DNA of 64,000 nucleotides, taken from assembly GCA_947652605.1 (NCBI GenBank), contig CANTFG010000283.1, forward strand, positions 99,121-163,120, written 5' to 3'. This stretch comes from Elmis aenea (Eukaryota > Arthropoda > Insecta > Coleoptera > Elmidae). The position numbers were made by a program, and so were the translations under genes. The notes under the pieces were generated by a model. That model was not told the DNA's origin and did not search any database. It saw only the letters and a program-made list of their open reading frames with translations. Positions 1-15,628 of this stretch are shown here, piece after piece. Position 1 is the first letter of the stretch; each line of letters starts with the position of its first letter.

Positions 1-3000
1 ACAAACGGCATTATACTAAGAAAATAAAACTCTATAACATACTAAAATTTGAACAAAATCGTATGAGCCGTTTTCGAGAAAAAAATTCAAAATTTTCAAA
101 ATTTTTACTTTTTTGAATAACTTTGTAAATTAAATTTCAAACTAGTTGAAACAAACGGCATTATACTAAGAAAATAAAACTCTATAACATACTAAAATTT
201 GAACAAAATCGTATGAGCCGTTTTCGAGAAAAAAATTCAAAATTTTCAAAATTTTTACTTTTTTGAATAACTTTGTAAATTAAATTTCAAACTAGTTGAA
301 ACAAACGGCATTATACTAAGAAAATAAAACTCTATAACATACTAAAATTTGAACAAAATCGTATGAGCCGTTTTCGAGAAAAAAAATTCAAAATTTTCAA
401 AATTTTTAATTTTTTGAATAACTTTGTAAATTAAATTTCAAACTAGTTGAAACAGACGGCATTATACTAAGAAAATAAAACTTTATAATATACTAAAATT
501 TGAACAAAATCGTATGAGCCGTTTTCGAGAAAAAAATTCAAAATTTTCAAAATTTTTACTTTTTTGAATAACTTTGTAAATTAAATTTCAAACTAGTTGA
601 AACAAACGGCATTATACTAAGAAAATAAAACTCTATAACATACTAAAATTTGAACAAAATCGTATGAGCCGTTTTCGAGAAAAAAATTCAAAATTTTCAA
701 AATTTTTACATTTTTGAATAACTTTGTAAATTAAATTTCAAACTAGTTGAAACAAACGGCATTATACTAAGAAAATAAAACTCTATAACATACTAAAATT
801 TGAACAAAATCGTATGAGCCGTTTTCGAGAAAAAAATTCAAAACTTTCAAAATTTTTACTTTTTTGAATAACTTTGTAAATTAAATTTCAAACTAGTTGA
901 AACAAACGGCATTATACTAAGAAAATTAAACTCTATAACATGCTAAAATTTGAACAAAATGTAACGAGCCGTTTTCGAAAAAAAAATTCAAAATTTTTAA
1001 TTTTTTGAATAACTTTGTAAATTAAATTTCAAACTAGTTGAAACAAACGGCATTATACTAAGAAAATAAAACTCTATAACATACTAAAATTTGAACAAAA
1101 TCGTATGAGCCGTTTTCGAGAAAAAAATTCAAAATTTTCAAAATTTTTACTTTTTTGAATAACTTTGTAAATTAAATTTCAAACTAGTTGAAACAAACGG
1201 CATTATACTAAGAAAATTAAACTCTATAACATGCTAAAATTTGAACAAAATGTAACGAGCCGTTTTCGAAAAAAAATTTCAAAGTTTTCAAAATTTTTAA
1301 TTTTTTGAATAACTTTGTAAATTAAATTTCAAACTAGTTGAAACAAACGGCATTATACTAAGAAAATAAAACTCTACAACATACTAAAATTTGAACAAAA
1401 TCGTATGAGCCGTTTTCGAGAAAAAAATTCAAAATTTTCAAAATTTTTACTTTTTTGAATAACTTTGTAAATTAAATTTCAAACTAGTTGAAACAAACGG
1501 CATTATACTAAGAAAATTAAACTCTATAACATGCTAAAATTTGAACAAAATGTAACGAGCCGTTTTCGAAAAAAAATTTCAAAGTTTTCAAAATTTTTAA
1601 TTTTTTGAATAACTTTGTAAATTAAATTTCAAACTAGTTGAAACAAACGGCATTATACTAAGAAAATAAAACTCTACAACATACTAAAATTTGAACAAAA
1701 TCGTATGAGCCGTTTTCGAGAAAAAAATTCAAAATTTTCAAAATTTTTACTTTTTTGAATAACTTTGTAAATTAAATTTCAAACTAGTTGAAACAAACGG
1801 CATTATACTAAGAAAATTAAACTCTATAACATGCTAAAATTTGAACAAAATGTAACGAGCCGTTTTCGAAAAAAAATTTCAAAATTTTCAAAATTTTTAA
1901 TTTTTTGAATAACTTTGTAAATTAAATTTCAAACTAGTTGAAACAAACGGCATTATACTAAGAAAATAAAACTCTATAACATACTAAAATTTGAACAAAA
2001 TCGTATGAGCCGTTTTCGAGAAAAAAATTCAAAATTTTCAAAATTTTTACTTTTTTGAATAACTTTGTAAATTAAATTTCAAACTAGTTGAAACAAACGG
2101 CATTATACTAAGAAAATAAAACTCTATAACATACTAAAATTTGAACAAAATCGTATGAGCCGTTTTCGAGAAAAAAAATTCAAAATTTTCAAAATTTTTA
2201 ATTTTTTGAATAACTTTGTAAATTAAATTTCAAACTAGTTGAAACAAACGGCATTATACTAAGAAAATAAAACTTTATAATATACTAAAATTTGAACAAA
2301 ATCGTATGAGCCGTTTTCGAGAAAAAAATTCAAAATTTTCAAAATTTTTACTTTTTTGAATAACTTTGTAAATTAAATTTCAAACTAGTTGAAACAGACG
2401 GCATTATACTAAGAAAATAAAACTTTATAATATACTAAAATTTGAACAAAATCGTATGAGCCGTTTTCGAGAAAAAAATTCAAAATTTTCAAAATTTTTA
2501 CTTTTTTGAATAACTTTGTAAATTAAATTTCAAACTAGTTGAAACAAACGGCATTATACTAAGAAAATAAAACTCTATAACATACTAAAATTTGAACAAA
2601 ATCGTATGAGCCGTTTTCGAGAAAAAAATTCAAAATTTTCAAAATTTTTACTTTTTTGAATAACTTTGTAAATTAAATTTCAAACTAGTTGAAACAAACG
2701 GCATTATACTAAGAAAATAAAACTCTATAACATACTAAAATTTGAACAAAATCGTATGAGCCGTTTTCGAGAAAAAAATTCAAAATTTTCAAAATTTTTA
2801 CTTTTTTGAATAACTTTGTAAATTAAATTTCAAACTAGTTGAAACAAACGGCATTATACTAAGAAAATAAAACTCTATAACATACTAAAATTTGAACAAA
2901 ATCGTATGAGCCGTTTTCGAGAAAAAAATTCAAAATTTTCAAAATTTTTACTTTTTTGAATAACTTTGTAAATTAAATTTCAAACTAGTTGAAACAAACG

Positions 3001-6000
3001 GCATTATACTAAGAAAATTAAACTCTATAACATGCTAAAATTTGAACAAAATGTAACGAGCCGTTTTCGAAAAAAAAATTCAAAATTTTTAATTTTTTGA
3101 ATAACTTTGTAAATTAAATTTCAAACTAGTTGAAACAAACGGCATTATACTAAGAAAATTAAACTCTATAACATGCTAAAATTTGAACAAAATGTAACAA
3201 GCCGTTTTCGAAAAAAAAATTCAAAATTTTTAATTTTTTGAATAACTTTGTAAATTAAATTTCAAACTAGTTGAAACAAACGGCATTATACTAAGAAAAT
3301 AAAACTCTATAACATACTAAAATTTGAACAAAATCGTATGAGCCGTTTTCGAGAAAAAAATTCAAAATTTTCAAAATTTTTACTTTTTTGAATAACTTTG
3401 TAAATTAAATTTCAAACTAGTTGAAACAAACGGCATTATACTAAGAAAATAAAACTCTATAACATACTAAAATTTGAACAAAATCGTATGAGCCGTTTTC
3501 GAGAAAAAAATTCAAAAATTTCAAAATTTTTACTTTTTTGAATAACTTTGCAAATTAAATTTCAAACTAGTTGAAACAAACGGCATTATACTAAGAAAAT
3601 TAAACTCTATAACATGCTAAAATTTGAACAAAATGTAACAAGCCGTTTTCGAAAAAAAAATTCAAAAATTTCAAAATTTTTACTTTTTTGAATAACTTTG
3701 TAAATTAAATTTCAAACTAGTTGAAACAAACGGCATTATACTAAGAAAATAAAACTCTATAACATACTAAAATTTGAACAAAATCGTATGAGCCGTTTTC
3801 GAGAAAAAAATTCAAAATTTTCAAAATTTTTACTTTTTTGAATAACTTTGTAAATTAAATTTCAAACTAGTTGAAACAAACGGCATTATACTAAGAAAAT
3901 TAAACTCTATAACATGCTAAAATTTGAACAAAATGTAACGAGCCGTTTTCGAAAAAAAATTTCAAAGTTTTCAAAATTTTTAATTTTTTGAATAACTTTG
4001 TAAATTAAATTTCAAACTAGTTGAAACAAACGGCATTATACTAAGAAAATAAAACTCTATAACATACTAAAATTTGAACAAAATCGTATGAGCCGTTTTC
4101 GAGAAAAAAAATTCAAAATTTTCAAAATTTTTAATTTTTTGAATAACTTTGTAAATTAAATTTCAAACTAGTTGAAACAAACGGCATTATACTAAGAAAA
4201 TAAAACTTTATAATATACTAAAATTTGAACAAAATCGTATGAGCCGTTTTCGAGAAAAAAATTCAAAATTTTCAAAATTTTTACTTTTTTGAATAACTTT
4301 GTAAATTAAATTTCAAACTAGTTGAAACAAACGGCATTATACTAAGAAAATTAAACTCTATAACATGCTAAAATTTGAACAAAATGTAACGAGCCGTTTT
4401 CGAAAAAAAAATTCAAAGTTTTCAAAATTTTTAATTTTTTGAATAACTTTGTAAATTAAATTTCAAACTAGTTGAAACAAACGGCATTATACTAAGAAAA
4501 TAAAACTCTATAACATACTAAAATTTGAACAAAATCGTATGAGCCGTTTTCGAGAAAAAAAATTCAAAATTTTCAAAATTTTTAATTTTTTGAATAACTT
4601 TGTAAATTAAATTTCAAACTAGTTGAAACAAACGGCATTATACTAAGAAAATAAAACTTTATAATATACTAAAATTTGAACAAAATCGTATGAGCCGTTT
4701 TCGAGAAAAAAATTCAAAATTTTCAAAATTTTTACTTTTTTGAATAACTTTGTAAATTAAATTTCAAACTAGTTGAAACAAACGGCATTATACTAAGAAA
4801 ATTAAACTCTATAACATGCTAAAATTTGAACAAAATGTAACGAGCCGTTTTCGAAAAAAAAATTCAAAATTTTTAATTTTTTGAATAACTTTGTAAATTA
4901 AATTTCAAACTAGTTGAAACAAACGGCATTATACTAAGAAAATAAAACTCTATAACATACTAAAATTTGAACAAAATCGTATGAGCCGTTTTCGAGAAAA
5001 AAATTCAAAATTTTCAAAATTTTTACTTTTTTGAATAACTTTGTAAATTAAATTTCAAACTAGTTGAAACAAACGGCATTATACTAAGAAAATTAAACTC
5101 TATAACATGCTAAAATTTGAACAAAATGTAACGAGCCGTTTTCGAAAAAAAATTTCAAAGTTTTCAAAATTTTTAATTTTTTGAATAACTTTGTAAATTA
5201 AATTTCAAACTAGTTGAAACAAACGGCATTATACTAAGAAAATAAAACTCTATAACATACTAAAATTTGAACAAAATCGTATGAGCCGTTTTCGAGAAAA
5301 AAATTCAAAATTTTCAAAATTTTTACTTTTTTGAATAACTTTGTAAATTAAATTTCAAACTAGTTGAAACAAACGGCATTATACTAAGAAAATAAAACTC
5401 TATAACATACTAAAATTTGAACAAAATCGTATGAGCCGTTTTCGAGAAAAAAAATTCAAAATTTTCAAAATTTTTAATTTTTTGAATAACTTTGTAAATT
5501 AAATTTCAAACTAGTTGAAACAAACGGCATTATACTAAGAAAATAAAACTTTATAATATACTAAAATTTGAACAAAATCGTATGAGCCGTTTTCGAGAAA
5601 AAAATTCAAAATTTTCAAAATTTTTACTTTTTTGAATAACTTTGTAAATTAAATTTCAAACTAGTTGAAACAAACGGCATTATACTAAGAAAATTAAACT
5701 CTATAACATGCTAAAATTTGAACAAAATGTAACGAGCCGTTTTCGAAAAAAAAATTCAAAATTTTTAATTTTTTGAATAACTTTGTAAATTAAATTTCAA
5801 ACTAGTTGAAACAAACGGCATTATACTAAGAAAATAAAACTCTATAACATACTAAAATTTGAACAAAATCGTATGAGCCGTTTTCGAGAAAAAAAATTCA
5901 AAATTTTCAAAATTTTTAATTTTTTGAATAACTTTGTAAATTAAATTTCAAACTAGTTGAAACAGACGGCATTATACTAAGAAAATAAAACTTTATAATA

Positions 6001-6236
6001 TACTAAAATTTGAACAAAATCGTATGAGCCGTTTTCGAGAAAAAAATTCAAAATTTTCAAAATTTTTACTTTTTTGAATAACTTTGTAAATTAAATTTCA
6101 AACTAGTTGAAACAAACGGCATTATACTAAGAAAATAAAACTCTATAACATACTAAAATTTGAACAAAATCGTATGAGCCGTTTTCGAGAAAAAAATTCA
6201 AAAATTTCAAAATTTTTACTTTTTTGAATAACTTTG

Positions 6237-7278
6237 CAAATTAAATTTCAAACTAGTTGAAACAAACGGCATTATACTAAGAAAATTAAACTCTATAACA
6301 TGCTAAAATTTGAACAAAATGTAACAAGCCGTTTTCGAAAAAAAAATTCAAAAATTTCAAAATTTTTACTTTTTTGAATAACTTTGTAAATTAAATTTCA
6401 AACTAGTTGAAACAAACGGCATTATACTAAGAAAATTAAACTCTATAACATACTAAAATTTGAACAAAATCGTATGAGCCGTTTTCGAGAAAAAAATTCA
6501 AAATTTTCAAAACTTTTACTTTTTTGAATAACTTTGTAAATTAAATTTCAAACTAGTTGAAACAAACGGCATTATACTAAGAAAATTAAACTCTATAACA
6601 TGCTAAAATTTGAACAAAATGTAACGAGCCGTTTTCGAAAAAAAATTTCAAAATTTTAAAAATTTTTAATTTTTTGAATAACTTTGTAAATTAAATTTCA
6701 AACTAGTTGAAACAAACGGCATTATACTAAGAAAATAAAACTCTATAACATACTAAAATTTGAACAAAATCGTATGAGCCGTTTTCGAGAAAAAAATTCA
6801 AAATTTTCAAAATTTTTACTTTTTTGAATAACTTTGTAAATTAAATTTCAAACTAGTTGAAACAAACGGCATTATACTAAGAAAATTAAACTCTATAACA
6901 TGCTAAAATTTGAACAAAATGTAACAAGCCGTTTTCGAAAAAAAAATTCAAAATTTTTAATTTTTTGAATAACTTTGTAAATTAAATTTCAAACTAGTTG
7001 AAACAAACGGCATTATACTAAGAAAATAAAACTCTATAACATACTAAAATTTGAACAAAATCGTATGAGCCGTTTTCGAGAAAAAAATTCAAAATTTTCA
7101 AAATTTTTACTTTTTTGAATAACTTTGTAAATTAAATTTCAAACTAGTTGAAACAAACGGCATTATACTAAGAAAATAAAACTCTATAACATACTAAAAT
7201 TTGAACAAAATCGTATGAGCCGTTTTCGAGAAAAAAATTCAAAAATTTCAAAATTTTTACTTTTTTGAATAACTTTGC
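6237..7278. repeat. Satellite A 7-mer higher-order repeat, 1041-bp form (early copy)
   Basis: The rare variant TTTGCAAATT (instead of TTTGTAAATT) recurs at 6237 and 7278, exactly 1041 bp apart. That equals six 150-bp monomers plus one 141-bp monomer. The same variant also marks 3551, 10956, 12870 and 20289, with 1914 bp (nine long plus four short monomers) between 10956 and 12870. Related blocks are therefore scattered through the first 20 kb. Confidence 0.75.
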
Positions 7279-7899
7279 AAATTAAATTTCAAACTAGTTG
7301 AAACAAACGGCATTATACTAAGAAAATTAAACTCTATAACATGCTAAAATTTGAACAAAATGTAACAAGCCGTTTTCGAAAAAAAAATTCAAAAATTTCA
7401 AAATTTTTACTTTTTTGAATAACTTTGTAAATTAAATTTCAAACTAGTTGAAACAAACGGCATTATACTAAGAAAATAAAACTCTATAACATACTAAAAT
7501 TTGAACAAAATCGTATGAGCCGTTTTCGAGAAAAAAATTCAAAATTTTCAAAACTTTTACTTTTTTGAATAACTTTGTAAATTAAATTTCAAACTAGTTG
7601 AAACAAACGGCATTATACTAAGAAAATTAAACTCTATAACATGCTAAAATTTGAACAAAATGTAACGAGCCGTTTTCGAAAAAAAATTTCAAAATTTTAA
7701 AAATTTTTAATTTTTTGAATAACTTTGTAAATTAAATTTCAAACTAGTTGAAACAAACGGCATTATACTAAGAAAATAAAACTCTATAACATACTAAAAT
7801 TTGAACAAAATCGTATGAGCCGTTTTCGAGAAAAAAATTCAAAATTTTCAAAATTTTTACTTTTTTGAATAACTTTGTAAATTAAATTTCAAACTAGTT

Positions 7900-10800
7900 G
7901 AAACAAACGGCATTATACTAAGAAAATTAAACTCTATAACATGCTAAAATTTGAACAAAATGTAACGAGCCGTTTTCGAAAAAAAATTTCAAAATTTTTA
8001 ATTTTTTGAATAACTTTGTAAATTAAATTTCAAACTAGTTGAAACAAACGGCATTATACTAAGAAAATAAAACTCTATAACATACTAAAATTTGAACAAA
8101 ATCGTATGAGCCGTTTTCGAGAAAAAAATTCAAAATTTTCAAAACTTTTACTTTTTTGAATAACTTTGTAAATTAAATTTCAAACTAGTTGAAACAAACG
8201 GCATTATACTAAGAAAATTAAACTCTATAACATGCTAAAATTTGAACAAAATGTAACGAGCCGTTTTCGAAAAAAAATTTCAAAATTTTTAATTTTTTGA
8301 ATAACTTTGTAAATTAAATTTCAAACTAGTTGAAACAAACGGCATTATACTAAGAAAATAAAACTCTATAACATACTAAAATTTGAACAAAATCGTATGA
8401 GCCGTTTTCGAGAAAAAAATTCAAAATTTTCAAAACTTTTACTTTTTTGAATAACTTTGTAAATTAAATTTCAAACTAGTTGAAACAAACGGCATTATAC
8501 TAAGAAAATTAAACTCTATAACATGCTAAAATTTGAACAAAATGTAACGAGCCGTTTTCGAAAAAAAATTTCAAAATTTTTAATTTTTTGAATAACTTTG
8601 TAAATTAAATTTCAAACTAGTTGAAACAAACGGCATTATACTAAGAAAATAAAACTCTATAACATACTAAAATTTGAACAAAATCGTATGAGCCGTTTTC
8701 GAGAAAAAAATTCAAAATTTTCAAAACTTTTACTTTTTTGAATAACTTTGTAAATTAAATTTCAAACTAGTTGAAACAAACGGCATTATACTAAGAAAAT
8801 TAAACTCTATAACATGCTAAAATTTGAACAAAATGTAACGAGCCGTTTTCGAAAAAAAATTTCAAAATTTTTAATTTTTTGAATAACTTTGTAAATTAAA
8901 TTTCAAACTAGTTGAAACAAACGGCATTATACTAAGAAAATAAAACTCTATAACATACTAAAATTTGAACAAAATCGTATGAGCCGTTTTCGAGAAAAAA
9001 ATTCAAAATTTTCAAAACTTTTACTTTTTTGAATAACTTTGTAAATTAAATTTCAAACTAGTTGAAACAAACGGCATTATACTAAGAAAATTAAACTCTA
9101 TAACATGCTAAAATTTGAACAAAATGTAACGAGCCGTTTTCGAAAAAAAATTTCAAAATTTTAAAAATTTTTAATTTTTTGAATAACTTTGTAAATTAAA
9201 TTTCAAACTAGTTGAAACAAACGGCATTATACTAAGAAAATAAAACTCTATAACATACTAAAATTTGAACAAAATCGTATGAGCCGTTTTCGAGAAAAAA
9301 ATTCAAAATTTTCAAAATTTTTACTTTTTTGAATAACTTTGTAAATTAAATTTCAAACTAGTTGAAACAAACGGCATTATACTAAGAAAATTAAACTCTA
9401 TAACATGCTAAAATTTGAACAAAATGTAACGAGCCGTTTTCGAAAAAAAATTTCAAAATTTTTAATTTTTTGAATAACTTTGTAAATTAAATTTCAAACT
9501 AGTTGAAACAAACGGCATTATACTAAGAAAATAAAACTCTATAACATACTAAAATTTGAACAAAATCGTATGAGCCGTTTTCGAGAAAAAAATTCAAAAT
9601 TTTCAAAACTTTTACTTTTTTGAATAACTTTGTAAATTAAATTTCAAACTAGTTGAAACAAACGGCATTATACTAAGAAAATTAAACTCTATAACATGCT
9701 AAAATTTGAACAAAATGTAACGAGCCGTTTTCGAAAAAAAATTTCAAAATTTTTAATTTTTTGAATAACTTTGTAAATTAAATTTCAAACTAGTTGAAAC
9801 AAACGGCATTATACTAAGAAAATAAAACTCTATAACATACTAAAATTTGAACAAAATCGTATGAGCCGTTTTCGAGAAAAAAATTCAAAATTTTCAAAAC
9901 TTTTACTTTTTTGAATAACTTTGTAAATTAAATTTCAAACTAGTTGAAACAAACGGCATTATACTAAGAAAATTAAACTCTATAACATGCTAAAATTTGA
10001 ACAAAATGTAACGAGCCGTTTTCGAAAAAAAATTTCAAAATTTTTAATTTTTTGAATAACTTTGTAAATTAAATTTCAAACTAGTTGAAACAAACGGCAT
10101 TATACTAAGAAAATAAAACTCTATAACATACTAAAATTTGAACAAAATCGTATGAGCCGTTTTCGAGAAAAAAATTCAAAATTTTCAAAACTTTTACTTT
10201 TTTGAATAACTTTGTAAATTAAATTTCAAACTAGTTGAAACAAACGGCATTATACTAAGAAAATTAAACTCTATAACATGCTAAAATTTGAACAAAATGT
10301 AACGAGCCGTTTTCGAAAAAAAATTTCAAAATTTTAAAAATTTTTAATTTTTTGAATAACTTTGTAAATTAAATTTCAAACTAGTTGAAACAAACGGCAT
10401 TATACTAAGAAAATAAAACTCTATAACATACTAAAATTTGAACAAAATCGTATGAGCCGTTTTCGAGAAAAAAATTCAAAATTTTCAAAATTTTTACTTT
10501 TTTGAATAACTTTGTAAATTAAATTTCAAACTAGTTGAAACAAACGGCATTATACTAAGAAAATTAAACTCTATAACATGCTAAAATTTGAACAAAATGT
10601 AACAAGCCGTTTTCGAAAAAAAAATTCAAAATTTTTAATTTTTTGAATAACTTTGTAAATTAAATTTCAAACTAGTTGAAACAAACGGCATTATACTAAG
10701 AAAATAAAACTCTATAACATACTAAAATTTGAACAAAATCGTATGAGCCGTTTTCGAGAAAAAAATTCAAAATTTTCAAAATTTTTACTTTTTTGAATAA

Positions 10801-13800
10801 CTTTGTAAATTAAATTTCAAACTAGTTGAAACAAACGGCATTATACTAAGAAAATAAAACTCTATAACATACTAAAATTTGAACAAAATCGTATGAGCCG
10901 TTTTCGAGAAAAAAATTCAAAAATTTCAAAATTTTTACTTTTTTGAATAACTTTGCAAATTAAATTTCAAACTAGTTGAAACAAACGGCATTATACTAAG
11001 AAAATTAAACTCTATAACATGCTAAAATTTGAACAAAATGTAACAAGCCGTTTTCGAAAAAAAAATTCAAAAATTTCAAAATTTTTACTTTTTTGAATAA
11101 CTTTGTAAATTAAATTTCAAACTAGTTGAAACAAACGGCATTATACTAAGAAAATAAAACTCTATAACATACTAAAATTTGAACAAAATCGTATGAGCCG
11201 TTTTCGAGAAAAAAATTCAAAATTTTCAAAACTTTTACTTTTTTGAATAACTTTGTAAATTAAATTTCAAACTAGTTGAAACAAACGGCATTATACTAAG
11301 AAAATTAAACTCTATAACATGCTAAAATTTGAACAAAATGTAACGAGCCGTTTTCGAAAAAAAATTTCAAAATTTTAAAAATTTTTAATTTTTTGAATAA
11401 CTTTGTAAATTAAATTTCAAACTAGTTGAAACAAACGGCATTATACTAAGAAAATAAAACTCTATAACATACTAAAATTTGAACAAAATCGTATGAGCCG
11501 TTTTCGAGAAAAAAATTCAAAATTTTCAAAATTTTTACTTTTTTGAATAACTTTGTAAATTAAATTTCAAACTAGTTGAAACAAACGGCATTATACTAAG
11601 AAAATTAAACTCTATAACATGCTAAAATTTGAACAAAATGTAACGAGCCGTTTTCGAAAAAAAATTTCAAAATTTTTAATTTTTTGAATAACTTTGTAAA
11701 TTAAATTTCAAACTAGTTGAAACAAACGGCATTATACTAAGAAAATAAAACTCTATAACATACTAAAATTTGAACAAAATCGTATGAGCCGTTTTCGAGA
11801 AAAAAATTCAAAATTTTCAAAACTTTTACTTTTTTGAATAACTTTGTAAATTAAATTTCAAACTAGTTGAAACAAACGGCATTATACTAAGAAAATTAAA
11901 CTCTATAACATGCTAAAATTTGAACAAAATGTAACGAGCCGTTTTCGAAAAAAAATTTCAAAATTTTTAATTTTTTGAATAACTTTGTAAATTAAATTTC
12001 AAACTAGTTGAAACAAACGGCATTATACTAAGAAAATAAAACTCTATAACATACTAAAATTTGAACAAAATCGTATGAGCCGTTTTCGAGAAAAAAATTC
12101 AAAATTTTCAAAATTTTTACTTTTTTGAATAACTTTGTAAATTAAATTTCAAACTAGTTGAAACAAACGGCATTATACTAAGAAAATTAAACTCTATAAC
12201 ATGCTAAAATTTGAACAAAATGTAACAAGCCGTTTTCGAAAAAAAAATTCAAAATTTTTAATTTTTTGAATAACTTTGTAAATTAAATTTCAAACTAGTT
12301 GAAACAAACGGCATTATACTAAGAAAATAAAACTCTATAACATACTAAAATTTGAACAAAATCGTATGAGCCGTTTTCGAGAAAAAAATTCAAAATTTTC
12401 AAAATTTTTACTTTTTTGAATAACTTTGTAAATTAAATTTCAAACTAGTTGAAACAAACGGCATTATACTAAGAAAATTAAACTCTATAACATGCTAAAA
12501 TTTGAACAAAATGTAACAAGCCGTTTTCGAAAAAAAAATTCAAAATTTTTAATTTTTTGAATAACTTTGTAAATTAAATTTCAAACTAGTTGAAACAAAC
12601 GGCATTATACTAAGAAAATAAAACTCTATAACATACTAAAATTTGAACAAAATCGTATGAGCCGTTTTCGAGAAAAAAATTCAAAATTTTCAAAATTTTT
12701 ACTTTTTTGAATAACTTTGTAAATTAAATTTCAAACTAGTTGAAACAAACGGCATTATACTAAGAAAATAAAACTCTATAACATACTAAAATTTGAACAA
12801 AATCGTATGAGCCGTTTTCGAGAAAAAAATTCAAAAATTTCAAAATTTTTACTTTTTTGAATAACTTTGCAAATTAAATTTCAAACTAGTTGAAACAAAC
12901 GGCATTATACTAAGAAAATTAAACTCTATAACATGCTAAAATTTGAACAAAATGTAACAAGCCGTTTTCGAAAAAAAAATTCAAAAATTTCAAAATTTTT
13001 ACTTTTTTGAATAACTTTGTAAATTAAATTTCAAACTAGTTGAAACAAACGGCATTATACTAAGAAAATAAAACTCTATAACATACTAAAATTTGAACAA
13101 AATCGTATGAGCCGTTTTCGAGAAAAAAATTCAAAATTTTCAAAACTTTTACTTTTTTGAATAACTTTGTAAATTAAATTTCAAACTAGTTGAAACAAAC
13201 GGCATTATACTAAGAAAATTAAACTCTATACCATGCTAAAATTTGAACAAAATGTAACGAGCCGTTTTCGAAAAAAAATTTCAAAATTTTAAAAATTTTT
13301 AATTTTTTGAATAACTTTGTAAATTAAATTTCAAACTAGTTGAAACAAACGGCATTATACTAAGAAAATAAAACTCTATAACATACTAAAATTTGAACAA
13401 AATCGTATGAGCCGTTTTCGAGAAAAAAATTCAAAATTTTCAAAATTTTTACTTTTTTGAATAACTTTGTAAATTAAATTTCAAACTAGTTGAAACAAAC
13501 GGCATTATACTAAGAAAATTAAACTCTATAACATGCTAAAATTTGAACAAAATGTAACGAGCCGTTTTCGAAAAAAAATTTCAAAATTTTTAATTTTTTG
13601 AATAACTTTGTAAATTAAATTTCAAACTAGTTGAAACAAACGGCATTATACTAAGAAAATAAAACTCTATAACATACTAAAATTTGAACAAAATCGTATG
13701 AGCCGTTTTCGAGAAAAAAATTCAAAATTTTCAAAACTTTTACTTTTTTGAATAACTTTGTAAATTAAATTTCAAACTAGTTGAAACAAACGGCATTATA

Positions 13801-15500
13801 CTAAGAAAATTAAACTCTATAACATGCTAAAATTTGAACAAAATGTAACGAGCCGTTTTCGAAAAAAAATTTCAAAATTTTTAATTTTTTGAATAACTTT
13901 GTAAATTAAATTTCAAACTAGTTGAAACAAACGGCATTATACTAAGAAAATAAAACTCTATAACATACTAAAATTTGAACAAAATCGTATGAGCCGTTTT
14001 CGAGAAAAAAATTCAAAATTTTCAAAACTTTTACTTTTTTGAATAACTTTGTAAATTAAATTTCAAACTAGTTGAAACAAACGGCATTATACTAAGAAAA
14101 TTAAACTCTATAACATGCTAAAATTTGAACAAAATGTAACGAGCCGTTTTCGAAAAAAAATTTCAAAATTTTTAATTTTTTGAATAACTTTGTAAATTAA
14201 ATTTCAAACTAGTTGAAACAAACGGCATTATACTAAGAAAATAAAACTCTATAACATACTAAAATTTGAACAAAATCGTATGAGCCGTTTTCGAGAAAAA
14301 AATTCAAAATTTTCAAAACTTTTACTTTTTTGAATAACTTTGTAAATTAAATTTCAAACTAGTTGAAACAAACGGCATTATACTAAGAAAATTAAACTCT
14401 ATAACATGCTAAAATTTGAACAAAATGTAACGAGCCGTTTTCGAAAAAAAATTTCAAAATTTTTAATTTTTTGAATAACTTTGTAAATTAAATTTCAAAC
14501 TAGTTGAAACAAACGGCATTATACTAAGAAAATAAAACTCTATAACATACTAAAATTTGAACAAAATCGTATGAGCCGTTTTCGAGAAAAAAATTCAAAA
14601 TTTTCAAAACTTTTACTTTTTTGAATAACTTTGTAAATTAAATTTCAAACTAGTTGAAACAAACGGCATTATACTAAGAAAATTAAACTCTATAACATGC
14701 TAAAATTTGAACAAAATGTAACGAGCCGTTTTCGAAAAAAAATTTCAAAATTTTAAAAATTTTTAATTTTTTGAATAACTTTGTAAATTAAATTTCAAAC
14801 TAGTTGAAACAAACGGCATTATACTAAGAAAATAAAACTCTATAACATACTAAAATTTGAACAAAATCGTATGAGCCGTTTTCGAGAAAAAAATTCAAAA
14901 TTTTCAAAATTTTTACTTTTTTGAATAACTTTGTAAATTAAATTTCAAACTAGTTGAAACAAACGGCATTATACTAAGAAAATTAAACTCTATAACATGC
15001 TAAAATTTGAACCAAATGTAACGAGCCGTTTTCGAAAAAAAATTTCAAAATTTTTAATTTTTTGAATAACTTTGTAAATTAAATTTCAAACTAGTTGAAA
15101 CAAACAGCATTATACTAAGAAAATAAAACTCTATAACATACTAAAATTTGAACAAAATCGTATGAGCCGTTTTCGAGAAAAAAATTCAAAATTTTCAAAA
15201 CTTTTACTTTTTTGAATAACTTTGTAAATTAAATTTCAAACTAGTTGAAACAAACGGCATTATACTAAGAAAATTAAACTCTATAACATGCTAAAATTTG
15301 AACAAAATGTAACGAGCCGTTTTCGAAAAAAAATTTCAAAATTTTTAATTTTTTGAATAACTTTGTAAATTAAATTTCAAACTAGTTGAAACAAACGGCA
15401 TTATACTAAGAAAATAAAACTCTATAACATACTAAAATTTGAACAAAATCGTATGAGCCGTTTTCGAGAAAAAAATTCAAAATTTTCAAAACTTTTACTT
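7900..15500. repeat. Satellite A dimer domain: alternating A and short B, 291 bp
   Basis: Over most of this stretch a 150-bp class A monomer alternates with a 141-bp class B monomer, giving a 291-bp dimer (for example starts near 8044 and 8335). The class A members here commonly carry AAAACTTTTA in place of AAAATTTTTA. The domain is interrupted around 10.4-11.6 kb and 12.0-13.5 kb by blocks richer in class A. The same dimer pattern reappears at about 21.0-24.0, 31.6-32.4 and 38.0-38.7 kb. Confidence 0.8.
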
Positions 15501-15628
15501 TTTTGAATAACTTTGTAAATTAAATTTCAAACTAGTTGAAACAAACGGCATTATACTAAGAAAATTAAACTCTATAACATGCTAAAATTTGAACAAAATG
15601 TAACGAGCCGTTTTCGAAAAAAAATTTC

